Positions 1 through 14,682 of a stretch of DNA of 64,000 bases are shown here, in pieces. The DNA comes from Ziziphus jujuba (taxonomy: Eukaryota; Streptophyta; Magnoliopsida; Rosales; Rhamnaceae). A program made the position numbers and the translations under genes. Numbering within the stretch: the stretch's first letter is position 1; each line of letters begins with the position of its first letter. The stretch is from NCBI RefSeq assembly GCF_031755915.1, contig NC_083382.1, forward strand, positions 10,719,501-10,783,500. The letters run 5' to 3'. The notes below the pieces were generated by a model. It worked only from the letters and a program-made list of their open reading frames with translations, had not been told where the DNA came from and did no database searches.

Positions 1-3000
1 AAGTGCCATAGAAGATAATGAACTGGAACCAGGTTCTGCTGTTTGCTTGCGCCCTGGCAGTGGTGATTACCATGTCTTGTAAGTTTTCTATTTTACTCAA
101 CTTGATCTAGTTGTCTGTTATTGCACAGTTCTTTTTTCCTTTCGCTTGAGACGACTGATAAGAAGGAAGACAGATTACAGTAAAATGGTTCAGAAATCTT
201 AATGTTATGTTGGCAGTGAATTTTCTGGTTTTTCAGCTAAAGAATGTTGTAGTGGGTGCTATCAGAAAGAATAAGGGAGGGAGAGATATGTAGGCAATGT
301 GATTAAGTACTTGATATCCATGGCATAGCGTGCAAAAATTAGATTGGGTTTTGAAGATACATTTATTTAATGATGGGGTAAGACTAATATGCTATATGAA
401 TTCATGGACTTTCAGTTTCCCTGAGAGCCAAGGGGACGCACTTTTGGTGGAAGTCCAAGACACAAAAAAATCAGTTCAAGGTCGAGCTACAATCCCAATT
501 TCATCCTTGACTGATAACCCAGTATGTAACATCCCTTTACCATCTAGCCTAAGATTTCCATGGCTATTTTCTTTTTGCTAATAAAAAGAGTATTAGTTTC
601 TCTCTAGCAACCTCATGTTATTTAATTTGAATGATTTCATTACTCAGACTGACAGAATTCGGTGGTGGCCCATATATCATGATGATCACGAATGTATTGG
701 GAAGATCCAGCTCTCCATTGGCAGTAGTATCACAAGTGATGAGACTAATAACATAAAGGTTCCTTTCTCCCCTTCAAACTGAACTAAGAAAAAGTCCGGT
801 GTCAACTGCATTCTTCTAAGGATAACGATTTTCAGAGTATGAAGCTTTATTGACGCAAAATTAGTTGACAAATGGTCTAAAGCCACAGCAATAGCAGCTG
901 AAATTTCATTGCAACTTCTTTTTGAAAATAGAACTAATGATAAATTGGAGCATGATTTTGTGTAGATATATCTCAAATAAGATATAGATACGCCAGACCT
1001 GCTAGGTTCTAATAATTATTTTTCTGATATATAACAGAGTGGACCAGTTGCTGAAACTCTAGCCTATGATTTATTGTTAGATGCTGCTATGCGAGCACAG
1101 AATTTTCATTCTCGGAATTTGTGGTTGGATGGGCCTTGGAAGTGGTTATTGACTGAATTTTCAGATTATTATGGAGTTTCTGATTCATATACTAAGCTCA
1201 GGTACTTGATGAAAGCAAATACTTGCCGTAATACTCAATATGAAGCTCTTTCTTTAATAATTTCTTCAAGATGTATATTCACTCTGGTTGCTTTATAGAT
1301 ATCTTTCACATGTCATGCATGTGGCCACTCCAACAAAAGACTGCTTAGAGCTTGTGAATGAATTACTTGTACCAATAATAAAGGCCAGAAGTGAGAAATG
1401 TTTAACAAGGCAAGAGGTAAGCTTTAATCATCAACATTATACGACTGCATCTGTCACCGTTGCAATATCTCTTGAATCAATGTTTGTATGCCTATCTTAA
1501 TATAAATAAGATAGTGTGTGGTCTAACTTCAAAAATAAGAGGTAAGAATATCCTAGTTGCCTTTTTTCTGGTAAATTGCATACTTAGGCTTGTGTTTCAT
1601 TCTAATTGAATTGCTACTCCTTCGTACAGATTGGATAACCTATATATAGTCTCATAAAATTGCATCTACTGTATTTTTGAGAGAATTGACCATAATTTTT
1701 TCTCAACTGCGACATGAAAATGGATTTTGTTTAGTGTGGGTTGTGTTAGCTATATATATGGTTAGATTTAGTTCTTTACGGATTAGTCTTTTGGGGCAGA
1801 TGGTAGCTAGTATCTAAAAAGCTTAAGTTGTCTATTTGGACTCTTACTCAAATCCTAGTTACCCTAGTTTGAGGCAATTAGTTATTATTATGCTTGCTGA
1901 AATTCTATTCATTAGATGGCGTACATATGTAGTACAGGGATGTATTGTGATGGCTTGATGGGCTAAACTTTTGGGATTGAATGTAACTTACAAGATTTAT
2001 ATTTTATTTCTATTATTTCTCCTGTTTTCCTGCAGAAAAGTATACTGTTAGATTGTGAAACCCAAATTGAGTCTCTTCTGGCAAATGTTTTTGAGAACTA
2101 CAAATCATTAGATGAAGAGTGTCCAACGGGAATAAGAGACCTATTTGGTCCAATCCAAGAATCTGCAGCACCAGCTCTAGCTCCTGCTGTGCAAGTCTAC
2201 ACCCTCCTTCATGACATTCTTACTCTCGAAGCACAAAATATGCTGCGAAACTATTTGCAGGTATGTTTGGATTTTTTTAATTAATGATCAGTCCTATTTC
2301 CTTGTATATAGACTTGCAAGATGCTCATAATGCGAACATAAGATGAGCCATGCAATATTTAGCTGTTGGATGATTATCTTGTAAGAAAAACATATGGTAG
2401 AAGAAAATAATTGACCTGTTACTTTATTTAGAAACGAGGTTCATAAGCAAACTTCTGTTATAATTTTCCAATATATGAATTAGGGGCATGCCATATTTGG
2501 CTTCTTTTTGTGTGCTTCATTTATGCTCTCATGGAAATTATACTCTGAACCTAAAATGGTTTTTTTTTTTTTTTTTTTTTTTTTTACAGACGGCAGCAAA
2601 AAAGAGGTGTCGGAAACACATGGTAGAGACCGATGAGTTTGTGTCAAGTAACTCTGAAGGCTTTATTATGGACTCCATTACCATTTCAACAGCATATTTG
2701 AAAATGAAGAATCTGTGTACTAATATAAGCAGCGAGATTCAGGCAGACATCAAGATACATGACCAAGATGTACTTCCCAGGTACTGGCAACTTTTATTTG
2801 TAAAGAGCTCTTGTATTCATGATGTGAGTACAGAACCTCAAAATGATGAACAATGGGATCTCAATTTTTTTGTTTTTTTTTTTTACTTAAACCTTTAATT
2901 CATAGGTTTGTGAGTACCATACAGAGTAATTACCTCTCACCTTTGTATGACCTTCAAGAAGCTAATCTAGTTTCAAAACTTTTTAGTCTGTGTCAGTATC

Positions 3001-5450
3001 ATTAAAATTTAAATTTAGATATATGTACTCTGTATGAAGTTCTGTGCATTATGTATATACATCAACACATTACTTTATTCCCAGTTCGATCACCGACACA
3101 TTACTTTATTTCCAGTTCGATCGACCTGTCAAACATTGATGCTGCTGTTTACAGCATTGTGTTGAATCCAATTTCTTATGTCTTTTAGTGAAACTAATCT
3201 AATTTTAAAACTTCTTAGTCTGTGTCAGTATCATTAAATCTTAAATTTAGATATATGTGCTTTGTATTTGTGTATTTCGAATATACAATGACACATTACT
3301 TTATTTCCAGTTCAATCGACCTGTCAAACATTGCAGCTGCTGTTTACAGCAGCGAGTTGTGTAACAGGCTTCGTGGTTTCCTTGCTACTTGGCCGCCATC
3401 AAGTCCCCAGTCACATGTAAATGAACTTTTAATAGCAACGGCTGATTTTGAAAGAAATCTTGAATCGTGGAAGATCAGGTTGGTGAAAAATGTCAAACCA
3501 AAATTCCTTACGGGGGATACTCTTTTAACCAAAATCCCTCATGATTTGAATTTTAGGAAATTAATGATGCTAATGAAAATGTCTAGCTTTCTGACACACC
3601 CTGCTTTGTTTCAGTGCCGTGCAGGGCGGTGTAGATTCAAGGAACCTGTTCCACAATTATATAATGGCGTGGGTACAGGATATGGAACTTAACTTGCTTG
3701 AACTGTGCAAAGCAGAAAAGGTCTTGACTCTCTCTTGGAAATAATGGATAGACATGCCATATGTAGTTTCTTGTCTCATTATATGATGAAGTTTGTGAAC
3801 ATGCATATCGTATCTCTCTTTATCTCCTCGTCTAGTATTTGACGTGGTTGAGGTCATAATGCAGGTTCCATGGACTGGAGTATCAACGAACCATTCCACC
3901 TCACCATTTGCTGAGGAAATGTATGAGAAGATGAGAGACATCCTTATTCAATACGAAGTTGTAATAAACCGATGGCCTCAGTACTCATTAGTTCTGGAAA
4001 ATGTAAGTTTTAATTTTATCCCAGAGTTGCTGCTAAAGAGCCATATATTGGCATAATTTAATAGATCAACTTGAGAAGTTTTTTTCTTAATTTTGGGAAA
4101 GGCTGTGGCAAATGTGGAAAGAGCAATCATAAAGGCACTGGAGAGGCAATACAATGATATTTTAACTCCATTGAAAGATAGCATCCAGAAGAGGCTTAAT
4201 ATGCAGGTTCAGAAACTGACAAGAAGGCAATCATTAGCAATCTATTCGGTTCCAAATCAAGTGAGTGGTCCTTAATAAATTATTCCTGAAATTAATTTTT
4301 TCCTACTAAGAAGCAACTTTGAAATTTGATAAGATGCCTGGAATGGAATGAAGTCAAATAAAAGTCATAAAAACGTACATATTCACATGGGCATATCACA
4401 ATCTATATATGCATATATCTTACCAGTTTCTTCTCTTCACCAGCTGGGAACTTTCTTAAACACCATGAAAAGAATTCTTGATGTCCTACACTGTAGAGTT
4501 GAGGACATCTTAAAGTCTTGGGCATCTGTTCTGCCTGTCATGGGAGACAAGAAGTTTGGGGAGCAGATGAATGGAACTACAGTTCTCTTGAGAACAAAAT
4601 ACAAAAATTACTTGCAGGCAACAGTAGGGAAGCTTGTCAGCAATGTAAGTGTTGTGAATAAAACAAAACAAGTTGTTCCTCTTGCTCAAGTATGTGATCT
4701 TTAGACTAAGAAGTTGAAAAGTAACTTAATATCCCAACAAATTATTGTTTCAGTTGCAATCAAATCGAAACACACAGCTCAAAAGGATTCTAGAGGAAAC
4801 AAAGGACGAAGATGGAGAGGCTGAGATTCGTGAAAGGATGCATATGCTGAGTTCACAGCTAGTTGACTCTATTTCCAACTTGCATGAGGTGTTTACAAGT
4901 CAAATATTTATCGCAACTTGCCGTGGATTTTGGGATAGGATGGGACAGGTAAAGAGAAAAAGACTGTACATTGAAAACATAGTTTGTTATGTAGTCTTCT
5001 CAACTTCACTACTTAAATTCTTTTGTCTCCTTCATGCTAGATTGTTTTGAAATTTCTCGAAGGGAGGAAGGAAAACCGAGTTTGGTATAATGGATCTTAT
5101 TATGCTCTTGGGGTGAGTAAAAAACTTCAAAAATGAGGTCTGCTATATGCATAAATATCAGACATGACCATTTTCGATTAGAAGGGATTTTCCTTGACAT
5201 GTTTTAAGAGAACCATACCATGCATTTTCTCTGAGCCATGTTCCTAGAGGTTTATGGATTACTAAGTGGTAAACTTGTATCTTGTTTGCAGATATTGGAT
5301 GATACTTTTGCATCCCAAATGCAAAGACTGCAAGGAAATGCTCTGCAAGAGAAAGACCTGGAGCCCCCTCGTTCAGTGATAGAAGCTCGATCCATCCTTT
5401 GCAGGGACACAGCAAACGCAACAGATGCCTCTTCGTACTTTTACGTTTAG
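1..5450 (+). CDS. C2-domain protein, At4g24610/At5g65440 type (5' partial)
   Basis: Coding exons that join in frame: <1-78, 416-521, 648-758, 1038-1201, 1299-1416, 2036-2260, 2590-2780, 3311-3478, 3615-3720, 3865-4002, 4102-4260, 4444-4644, 4754-4948, 5041-5112 and 5292-5450 (TAG). Every junction is GT-AG. The visible part codes for about 729 residues; the N terminus lies left of the window. The first exons give a C2-like beta-sandwich (GDALLVEVQDTKK, then RIRWWPIYHDDHECIGKIQL). The rest is a long helical region that I associate with plant Munc13-homology-like proteins, including LFGPIQESAAPALAPAVQVY and, near the C terminus, EPPRSVIEARSILC before a final SSYFYV. From family knowledge a role in membrane trafficking is plausible, but no specific function is shown here. 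The family assignment rests on recalled similarity to the Arabidopsis pair. Confidence in coding is high, in the name moderate. Confidence 0.85.
3065..3310 (+). repeat. Triplicated splice-acceptor region with decoy exon start
   Basis: The intron before the exon at 3311 contains three copies of the motif ACACATTACTTTATT-YCCAG-TTCRATC, at 3065, 3097 and 3291. The second copy continues with exon sequence almost identical to the true exon (TCGACCTGTCAAACATTG), then diverges and meets an in-frame TAG at 3186-3188. The intron sequence before it (about 2958-3030) is also repeated at 3200-3265. Only the third acceptor opens a full-length exon. This is a local tandem duplication of an exon 5' end. Confidence 0.85.
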
Positions 5451-6744
5451 CACTATAGTTTCAAATAGAGGATTAAAAAATCTTTTACATGCACCTATTA
5501 TGGAATTGTATAGTTTGGTTCAAATTCTTTCTTGGTTTAGTTTCAACAACTTCCAGTTAATATTCTTTTTGTAATTTACCCCCAAAAAAAAAAAAAAAAA
5601 ATTCTGATTAATATTCTTTTTGTAATAATTGTACCTAATAAATGCATAAAATGCCATTAGCTTGTACCGATTTTGCTTATATTTTTCTCCCTTTTTTTTT
5701 TTTTTTTTTTTGGGAAAGGAATTTGTTTCTAATATTAAACTATTAATTTAATTCAAAGTATTTTGGAGAAGTAATTGATAACAAAAACCACGAGAACATT
5801 CATATCTGAATTTTGATGATGAGATAATGAAGTGACATTCTACTATTACTTCTCTTTTAAGTCAAAAGATTGAAACCACAATTTTTAATAGCTTGATAAG
5901 CATAAATCTAGACAAGTAATATAAACATAGTTTTAGGTAATAACTTTTCATATTACTTAGTCAAATAATTCGTCTAACTTCAAAGTTTTCAATTTCAAAT
6001 GATTGAATAATTTAAACATTACATTCTTTAATTTTTAATAAAAGTTTAACAAGATCTTGACACCATCTTCAAAGCAGCACAAAACTCTTAATAAGACTAG
6101 GATTTTATTTTATTTTTTTAATGAATAATAGGACAAGCCTTTTGAAAGAGAAAAGGTAAGGCATAAATTAGTTTTTTAATTTTGATCAATAAGATTTAAC
6201 ACATCCCACGTAATTGATACTTAATTATATCAAATTTGTAAGGCATAAATTAGTTTTTTAATTTTGATCAATAAGATTTAACACATCCCACGTAATTGAT
6301 ACTTAATTATATCAAATTTCAAAAGGGATGAGTGGACTGCGCATTAATAAACCTTTTAAGGTTTATGGCTGTGTGCTGCACTGAGTGATTCAACTGAATA
6401 ATGCCTGGGGCATGGTCAGAGAGTCCATTATAGTACCAGTAATAAAGTTTTCATAAAAGAGTCATTGTCGACGTCTCTTTGTTTAAAAATAAATAAATAA
6501 AAACCATCCCTTCGAAAAGAAGTATGAAAACCACGAATACATTCATGCCAAACATTCCCACTATATTCAAAGCTTACAAGAAAAAATAAATGCTGTTAAC
6601 ACAGACTAATTAATATTAGAAAAATACAATGTAATTAAAAGGTACCATTTTTATTCCTCACATTAGGCCGCAAACCAAGTTGGGCCAGCCCTGTTAACAG
6701 TCGACATTCTCGCACAAAAAGATGATGAAGACCACCATTGCTGC
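5451..6744. other. Convergent intergenic region with both 3' UTRs
   Basis: This separates two genes that converge. It should hold both 3' UTRs and poly(A) sites; an AATAAA-like motif (AATAAATGC) near 5637 is a candidate for the left gene. The rest is AT-rich with poly(A)/poly(T) runs near 5583 and 5692, plus the tandem duplication at 6156-6319. No coding sequence was seen. Confidence 0.6.
6156..6319. repeat. 82 bp tandem duplication, two identical copies
   Basis: The 82 bp unit starting GTAAGGCATAAATTAG and ending ATATCAAATTT is present twice head to tail (6156-6237 and 6238-6319) with no difference that I can see by eye. The identity points to a recent duplication. Confidence 0.93.
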
Positions 6745-9700
6745 TCAATTTCCTTTCCCTTGTTGGATTTGTTGAAGAAGAGCTGCTGCTAGCTGTAATG
6801 TTGCTTGCAGGCGCTTCTGTGGATCTGCTTCAGCTTCTTCTTGTGAGCTCGGATTCTGAAGTTGTTGATTTCCCTGTGCTCCTGTCTTGAGCTCTCTTTC
6901 AATCAAGTGAGGCGCTGGAGAAACATTTGATGTCTGTTGCAGTGATTGCTGTGGCAATTTAACTTGACCAAACTGAGAATTACCATCTGAAGTATATTTC
7001 TGAGATGCTCCAAACATGTTTTCTGATTCAATCATTGCATTAATCTGCCGAAAATCATTCCCTCCAGATGCACTAGCATTGCTTCCCGAGTGCCTCTGCT
7101 GCCCAAGGAGAGAGGATGCCAACTGCGCAAGTTGTTGTGACTGCAGAGATGCATTAGGCATGGATAAAGAAACTCCTGATTGCATTTCCTGCAAAGATGA
7201 CTTGCTATTTCCGGATGATGGAATACCAGAAGTTCCATATGTAGAATTAGCAGGTCCTGTTTCTTGCATTGCCCTTGTCACAACCAAAGGATGATCCTGA
7301 ATCCTAGGATCAATACGACTATGGGACACTTGTGATGGTGTGATTCTAGAGCCTGGAACCGAGTCCTGCATTTGTTGAGAAGACCAGTTTGGTCCTGACC
7401 TAGGATTTCCATGGAGTGGATGATATTCATGCCTGTCCTCTCTAGGGTCCGATCTACTACTAACAGCATGACCTGAGCCTGAGAAAGATGCAGTTGGAGC
7501 TGATGAAATTACATTCCCTGAAAAAGATAGATTGCTGACTCCTGATCTACTTGAATCAGGAAAAGATGTCGAAGTATTCCCAGGAAAGGATAACAAGTTT
7601 GTATCTCTTCGTTCTTGCTCAGGGTGAATAGAACCAATATTGGAACTAGGATGCTCTAACCTCAAAATAACCCCAGATATGCTCAGTTTCCCAGGTACTT
7701 TCAGTACTTTCTGAGAGAAGTCTGACGGAGGCACAAGAAACAAGGTCGTCTTTTCATCTAACTTGGCAACTGCAGCTCGCTCTTTCTCCCCCAGGTAATT
7801 CATAAACTCATTGTAAAATCCAATATCGGCATCACTTTCAGGGACAAAAAAGACCACCGAAGCACTTGCTGCTTGGTAGTAATGCTTTGAAAGCATGTCC
7901 AGACCAGTCCTCGCAGTGCAATCTAAAAATTCAGGTCTGCACCATAGCATTCATGTAACAATGATTTTAGAACTATATAATCGTGTTTTGTAGAACATCT
8001 CGAGCAAGATGGAAAAATATGTAACTAAATTGCAGGTCAAAAGAATTATATGTGTACCTAAATTCCAGTCAAAATTAATATACAAAAAATATTCATGACC
8101 TTCTCAGATAAATTTGACTATGAAGCAAGATGGAAAAAAAGTAAACAAAATCTGGCCTAGCTAATTAACTTAAAATGCTCATAACACAGAATTCCAACAG
8201 AACTAGCCCTCCTATTATAAGTTTCAGTTTGTTCAGGCAGCTAATGACATAAGATTTTTCATCCCTCAAATGCTATTAAAAATGATAAATTGAAAATTGC
8301 CCTTTCTGAGGAACGCCTAAATCTACTATGAAACAATTAATACTAACATTTTAGAGATTACGGAAAAATCAATGCATATTATTTGGTTGGTAAAGCAAAA
8401 GATCAGATATGGCTTCTTTTGTGGCAACAAATGTACAAAGCAGAGTGAGAGAAGTAATTGGTTAGCTCTTATCAAATATGACAGATAACAGGTATCAGGT
8501 AGATGGAACCATCCTCAATAGTGTTTAATCATAAAGAAACCCAGAAATATCCAATAACTTACAACATGACGTCAAGGATTTTCCCAACAGGAAAGCAACG
8601 AGCACGACAAACAGGAGTTCCTCCCTTGGCAATGGTACCTTCCCATTTCCATTCATTCAAAGAAGAACGATCTGATTCAGGTGTCAATCGTTTCCTATCA
8701 ACAGGATTTGATAACAGAGATGCAGATCCTAACTGAAGACTATCATAAGATTCTTTCCACTGATCACTCCTTTCTTCCTGAGGAAGTGACAAATTCATCG
8801 GGTAATCATGGATCCGCTTGTAAGCCAAAGGTCCAGCATCAAATTTTCTATCAAAGTGGTCAGCTTGAGGATAATCAGAGTATGATCTAGGAAAAACATG
8901 TTTCTCTTGTTCAGAATCAGAAAAAGGATAATCTGGAAGCTCTTTCTCTAGAGGAAAAGAGGAAATCTTTAATTTCTTAGCTCCATGACAAAAACGGGCA
9001 TCTTCTGGCAAGTCCCACGGTTCTTCATATAATATACTTGTCTGAGGAAGCCTCCGAGAAATATCATGTAAATGACCATATTTCTCTCTTGTAGGACTAC
9101 TCTGATATTCATACCTATCTGGTGAAACTCCTAGTTCTGGACCAACTTCTCCAAACCTCCTCTTCTCAAAAGAGTTAATTCCACTTGACCATAAAGCAGT
9201 CTTCCTATTCGTGCTGTAGGAATCAGAATCACCAGAATCCAAATCTGAGAAAATTTGAGATTTAGTGCTGGGATCTCCTGTTAAGCTCCCAAACTTCCTA
9301 TCCTGCCAAAAGTTCTCAGAAGATCCCAGGCGACTATTCAATCTTAAATGGGGAGATGAAGGCGCATTAATTGAGTTCCTTCCCACATTAGATGAGCCAG
9401 ATTCACTCTTTGCAAAACAAATATGTACACGAGGGTTTCCAAATAATTTCCCCTGTAAAGCATCTTTAGCCCTGCAAGCTGAAGTTACACTTCTGAACTG
9501 AACAAAGGCATAACTACGGCCTGGAAATGCAGTGATTTTCTCTATCTCACCAAAAGGTAAGAAAGCCTTCCTTAAAATAATTTCATCCACCTTCAATGAA
9601 GCTGGAAAACCTATCCATAAAACTGCACTAGGCTCAGCATTCTTATGACTCATACTAGATTTCTCAGGATAAAATTGTTCAGGACTAGTACGCCGGTCTC

Positions 9701-11155
9701 TAAACTCCCTTTGCAAGAAAGGAGATTCTCTTAAATCTGAGTATTGATCATTTTCATATTGAGAATAATCTTCCTCATGTGATGATGCTGAAGATTTATC
9801 CTGTAGTTAAAATTTCAAAAAATTATGAAAGCCCAAAACTCAAGAGTCAAAATATGTTTTGAACTTGAATAAAGCAGAAATTAAAGTTGTGAGAGAGATT
9901 GTAACTGCGCTTCACTTAAATGAATTCATTATTCATCAACTTTCTACCACCTACATAAGAAATCAGCTTCTCTTGTTAATCTTGTACTGATGAAAGAAAT
10001 AATTGTGAGAACTGAAATCTGAGATTGCACCATTCATTGTGAACTAACTGGGAGACTGATAGACTGATCAAAAGTGGGTAACACCAAAACGACAAAGGAA
10101 GGCCATGAAGAAAATTGGTCCAGGCATGTAAAAATACATAATTTCCATAGGATAGGGAATCGAGGAATTGCCTTTGAAGTAAGCTGTTAACCAACAAAAT
10201 TATATTACAGGGTTGGGTCTCCAACATGACAAAGTGTAAGTCCTAAACCCCCTAGAGAACTTCCATATGGCAAACAATAGAAAAGGAACCAGATTATAAG
10301 ACATTAAAACAGCAAATAGAATTGATGGCATGGAAACAAACTGAAAGAATGCATATGCGCATAAAGCAACTGATGTTTATGGGTTAACAGTTTTAACAGA
10401 AATAAATATTACATGTGCAGCACATAAATGGATGTTGGCAGGATATGAAACACTACTAGTGGACAATTGGGCTACAATCCAGGAAATTAACATTAATCTT
10501 GAAAACTTAAAATTGTTAAGAAGAAGTGAGCTAACTATGTACATGAATAACAAAATAGACAATTAACATCATGTAAAAGTCATATATAGTCCAACAAAAA
10601 GCTCTCAGATGAAAAATCAAAAATATGAATCGCAGAGCCAAGCAACATAACATGCACGAGAGAAACTGAAACATGATAAATCACCAAGTTCATTTTATTC
10701 CTACATAAGCCAGTAGTAAAAAGACAGATACAGGTGACAAATTAGACAAATATATCCAAACATCCACATTACTTAAACCCTCCCCACACCACCCCTGCAG
10801 ATATCTTGGTTGCTGTCACTAGAATCATCCTCATTTCAAAAGGTAAAGAGTAAAAAAGGACAACGTTTACCATTGCTCACAACTCACAAGCACTCTTTTA
10901 CCATTGTGATAAAAGCATTTTTAGAACAGAGGAATGTCATACGCTTCTAACAGGGCTAACTGAAAGATTTTTTGGTGAACCAATTGTTTAGAAAGATTAA
11001 GCCACTAAAATGTGAGTGAGTTGTAATGCATTTTAAGCTTAATAGGTACCCATTAATATGATAGCCTGTTTAACAACCCTGGTTCAAACCTTAGATGTAC
11101 AAACCAAATTAACAGAAAGGGTCCCTATGGAAGGAACAAAAGACTTCATAGACCC

Positions 11156-11192
<37 letters not shown>

Positions 11193-14100
11193 AGCACAGG
11201 AACTCATCCTCTGTTGGAGAACCATAGTGTCCTAAAATAATAGGCAGATTGGAAGTGAATGAATAACAAAAATAAGGCTTAAGACGTGCTAAAATTATTT
11301 TATTCAAGAAGGTAACTGTGTACAGTACATTAAAAAGGTCACAACTTGTGAACAATCAATGTCAATAAGTTTACCAAGAATTTATGGGAAAACAAACTAT
11401 AAACATGCCATTTCCCCGGAGAATTATCTTTAAAGAAGTGCTTTCAAACAACTAGGCATCAAAATGTCATTTGCAATGGTGCTATTATATTTCTTAGCAA
11501 GCTCAACAAGCTTCTCTTCATGGTGGAAAAAGCATGGGAAGCAAATGACAAATTGCTAGAGAAAAGTTAACAACACATCTTAGACTAATAATTAGGCATA
11601 CATAAGTAAATAAATTGCCATTGAACGTTGTCTGTATATCAACTAAACCTTTTAAAGACAAATAATTAGGCATACATAAGAAAATAAATTACCATTAAAC
11701 GATGTCCGTGCATCAACTAAACCTTTTAAAAATGTCAACAAAGTATCTATGCTTTTATAAGACAAGTCTGCTTGTGAAGAGGGGTTAGATGGCTGTAGAC
11801 TTGCTAAATATGTGACCTGACATCTCAATACTTAATTGAAGATTTATAATGAAACCCAACTATATTAATTCTGAAATAAAACATCACACCACTATAATGC
11901 AAGTGTTCTTAACTGCTCTGGTACCCTAATTGGGAGCTGCCTCATCCCAGACTGTCCATATAGAATCAAGACAATCATACAGAATAAAAACATATGAAAT
12001 ATTATGAACATCATCAATATTACGATTTTGCATGAAACCTGACAAGTGCCCACTTCTCCAATTGTAAATGAACACCTGATCAGAGCCCACTTCCACTTTT
12101 TAGCATTCTTCATACTACATTTGTCATTTGGACAAGAAATTAGAGCTCATCAAGTATACAATTCCATACGTAAGGTGCTGCAGATCATATTATTTGAATC
12201 TAAACACCAAAATTTGACATAGTTCACGGACAAGACAATATTCAAAGTTGATACTGGAAGTGTACAGTTAATATTTTACTACCTAAAATTCCAAATGCCG
12301 CATAATCCTAAGAATGATTGTACAAAAGATGACATACCCATACCACCAGCACCAATACCAGGCATTGGAATTTCAACTAAATAACATAGCCGAGATAAGT
12401 TGCAGCTAACCTACAACATATAACCACAATCTTAATTCAAAAAAACTCATCAGAAAGAAAATGGTGCAAGAGAACTAGATTTTTGTGGCCATGGTTATTC
12501 TACTAATTAAGATGTGCACTGTCCAAAGGTCAAGCATTGAAATCCAATGAGCTGCATTATAACTATTATATTAAAATGGTAGAAAATAACTCATGTTCCT
12601 TCTGCCATTCACATGTCCATCAAACAGGATTGGTGACTCAATAGTAGCCCTGATGCAACAAGTGAAACCAAAATAAATCTATGCTACCTGATTTGCTATA
12701 ACTGAAAATCTACCAGATTAAATAATCAATTAACAGATTGAAAACAAGAATGATACAAAATGCACCACAGACCATTTATTGCAAACAGGAAGCCAAAAGA
12801 AAAAAATCAACAAAGCTTTTCTGAAATTGCCCTGGGTACATCCTAATCGATGCAGTAGCATTATCCTATGCACTAGACCATTACAGGCACACAAATATGA
12901 TACTCTGCCTCTACCTCACATGCATATAAAACAATTGATTAACCAAAAAAACGAAAGGAAAAAAATAAAAATTGCTTTATGACTTTCATTCTATGATAAG
13001 TTGCTTCCTGTCTCCATTATGCACGCATTCAAGTATTCCTATATCAGAACTGAACTATGAAAGACTCTGAAGCAGTGGTAGATATCTGGTGAGTTGCGGG
13101 CATCTGTGAAAGCATTATTATTACCTGCAAGTTTCCAACACCTTTTGACCTAGATTGAAAGACAAATTAAGTGGATACAGAAACAGGGCTTGCCAGGATA
13201 CAGATACCCATATGATGCGGGTAGTATGGCTTGGTGCTCTGAGTTCAAAATAAATATGTTCTGATTGTCATGCCCTTTACTTTCAACTTATATGATCCCA
13301 TTGTGGATTAAATTTTAGAATATCAATGAACACATGATTTGGATCAGCATGAAAATTGTTATTAAACTCAAAAATTTTGGATTAATTAAATAAAGGATGA
13401 TGAAGTGGGAAACATTCAGCCAAAACAAGGAGTATGCAATCTGCTGCATCATTACATTGGTTATGACTTCCCATCGCGTGTAATTAACTCTTCTTTTGTT
13501 ATGAACAATGAAATATTCAGAATATGAAGAAGCATACATGTAACATATAAGGAGGAAAGTATCAACAATTTGCTCATTAAAATTGTAAATGAATGGGTAA
13601 ATGTTCAATAAGAAACAGGCACATTGGATGTTATTTACACTGCATAACATCTGCATTTGATTCAGCCTTATGAAACATTCTTGAAAAAATAAAGAGAAAT
13701 GGTTGACTATAAGTGCTATTGGTATAGCAGCTCATGTCAAAAGAGGCTATTGACATTTATTTACAGTTACACCTGCAAATTAGTGGCTAAGGAACCACAT
13801 AATATGGATCATCATTATGTGCAAATATCCATGATTCTTTCCAAAATACTTTAATTCTCCTTTTGATACAAGGATGTTTTCGACAAAATCCACTTTACTA
13901 ATTGCATGGATTATTCAAAGGAAAGAAAGAGAAATAACAATTGAAGACTTTTAGAAGTACTAAGAACTTAATGGACTATTTGCAGGACTTGCGATACACC
14001 TAGATATTGGAAACATGAATCCCTTTTTGGCACAAGATAACATAAATTTCAAAATATTCATCATCAGCCGCTGCCCAATGTGGCGGCCATTTATTGATAT

Positions 14101-14651
14101 TTAATTGTTTTTCTTTTATAAACTAAATTACATGGACATCAAACACACGGTGAGAGTGCAAACCTAAATATTAAATCAATTTGCAACCACTGCATGATGT
14201 GTGACCATCTATGCTCTTTTCCTTTTCCTTTTTGTTTTTTTTTTGCTTTGCAGGGTGATTTCAATTTCTGCTATTTTTTGCAATCATTTATTATGTCATA
14301 GGAGCAACAGGACCAGTCTTTCAGCTGAACTGAAAAAAGATGCAAATGAGTTTAATAGTTTTTCCACATTCAAAACACTGATAATCCTGCTAAAATGGTA
14401 TGCTTTAAACCCCAAGATCCAGAAATTCCAAGGTGATCATCTTAAAGAAAGCTGCTTCTACTCTAATAACATATTTATATGCTTTGCACTCCCTTAGTGG
14501 GAACTCCATACTCCAGCACAAATTCACTCAACTTGAATGGTGGTCATCTTTTTCAACAAGGTAGGATACTTCCATTTCTTTATCCTTTCTTTTCCCATCT
14601 TTGTTCTTCCACACCCTTTACTTCTTTGGAGACTTCCTTTTATTTTATATG

Positions 14652-14682
<31 letters not shown>

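Noticed and set aside
7016..7294. Cysteine-rich 92-codon plus-strand frame
   Set aside because: It is the antisense shadow of the last exon of the FPA-like gene.
12340..12420. Possible mini-exon on the minus strand in the FPA-like intron (PMPGIGAGGMGM-like reading)
   Set aside because: It has acceptor- and donor-like ends, but it would disrupt a junction that already fits the family exactly, and it matches no RRM.
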